The position numbers and the translations under genes were made by a program. Shown one piece after another: positions 63,747-64,000 of a DNA stretch of 64,000 nt. This DNA comes from Meiothermus sp. CFH 77666 (GTDB taxonomy: Bacteria; Deinococcota; Deinococci; Deinococcales; Thermaceae): the NCBI RefSeq assembly GCF_017497985.1, contig NZ_JAGDFV010000001.1, positions 124,001-188,000 of the forward strand. Reading direction: 5' to 3'. Under the pieces are notes generated by a model. The model was not told the origin of the DNA and made no database searches. It worked only from the letters and a program-made list of their open reading frames with translations. Position 1 is the stretch's first letter. Every line of letters starts with the position of its first letter.

Positions 63747-63858
63747 GTCATTGCGAGCCTCCGAAGGATGCGAAGCCATCCAGTGCGCCCTGCCCAGCCG
63801 GTAGCCTGGGAAGCCTCCTCTGGATGGCTTCGTCGACCTCTGGATTCCACGCAAAGAC
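63747..63858. repeat. Dispersed palindromic repeat (REP/MITE-like), copy 2
   Basis: Outer ends GTCATTGCGAG (63747-63757) and GCAAAGAC (63851-63858); inner arms CGAAGCCATCCA (63771-63782) and TGGATGGCTTCG (63821-63832). Same architecture and size as 8279-8390, with compensating differences in the arms. Confidence 0.8.
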
Positions 63859-63940
63859 GAAAGTTCGCTACGGTTTTCCACCGCAGCCCCCAAGCTGAGA
63901 GAGGTAACCGGTTTTTGGTTGTAACCGAACTTCTTTTAAG

Positions 63941-63961
63941 CGCCTCGAGCTACCCGAGGCG
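63941..63961. repeat. Short hairpin before the last gene
   Basis: CGCCTCG-AGCTACC-CGAGGCG, just upstream of a TAAACT box (63965-63970) and the ATG at 63981. Confidence 0.55.
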
Positions 63962-63980
63962 TGATAAACTCGAGCCCGAC

Positions 63981-64000
63981 CATGACCATCTTCGAGCAGT
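63981..64000 (+). CDS. Start of a gene cut by the window end
   Basis: ATG opening MTIFEQ, ten bases after TAAACT. HIT-family proteins often begin MTIFEK/Q, but six codons are not enough to name it. Confidence 0.35.

Overview
The window looks like a chromosome segment from a thermophile of the Deinococcus-Thermus group, most likely Meiothermus or a close relative. The grounds are the high GC content, a complex I operon in Thermus nqo order with Thermus-like subunits, a TilS-TadA fusion, menaquinone synthesis by the futalosine route (MqnB), many starts that look leaderless, and a very high density of the palindrome CTCGAG. This is recognised from protein character, not from a database search. 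No phage, insertion sequence, CRISPR array or rRNA gene was seen. One tRNA gene is present.

Layout. 1-6000: end of an ABC importer operon (ATPase, two permeases, NMT1/ThiY-type binding protein), then an N-carbamoyl amino acid / ureidopropionate hydrolase and a PucR-type regulator, probably a pyrimidine or hydantoin salvage cluster. 6000-9750: small membrane protein, PLP trans-sulfuration enzyme, zinc-ribbon protein, a dispersed palindromic repeat and a phenylacetate-CoA-ligase-like enzyme. 10084-25728: a complete 14-gene complex I operon nuoA-N with three departures from Thermus: NuoG has lost all four N7 cluster ligands, NuoH has an N-terminal extension, and NuoN carries about 265 extra residues of Ig-like domains. 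25820-29598 (minus): KynB, MqnB, an enoyl-CoA hydratase and a PlsY/acyl-ACP-reductase-like fusion. 29647-31867 (minus): two TerC-family proteins around a methyltransferase, the first behind a yybP-ykoY (Mn2+) riboswitch with an overlapping terminator. 31891-38378: esterase, Zn-binding small protein, PEP carboxylase, a NUDIX gene broken by an in-frame amber codon, ADP-ribose pyrophosphatase and RibF. 38554-45007 (minus): DUF4258 protein, ComF, MtnA, beta-lactamase-like protein with an ArsR-type regulator, glycogen phosphorylase. 45109-51225: YkgJ-type and YbjN proteins, tRNA-Ser(CGA), TilS-TadA, TruD, DinB-like protein, ribosomal proteins S9 and L13, pterin dehydratase. 51488-57318: the 2-oxoglutarate dehydrogenase set (sucA, sucB, lpd). 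57478-63694: small membrane protein, AhpD-like protein, B12-binding mutase subunit, SRPBCC protein, TrmFO, a secreted protein, GlmM, a thioesterase and a short conserved protein. The first codons of another gene close the window.

The window is dominated by aerobic energy metabolism: complex I takes NADH made by the 2-oxoglutarate dehydrogenase complex, MqnB feeds menaquinone synthesis, and PEP carboxylase refills the TCA cycle. Intergenic space holds several families of short palindromic or low-complexity repeats, some placed between genes of the nuo operon. The most unusual biology I see is the remodelled complex I, the PlsY/reductase fusion, and the very frequent CTCGAG palindrome.
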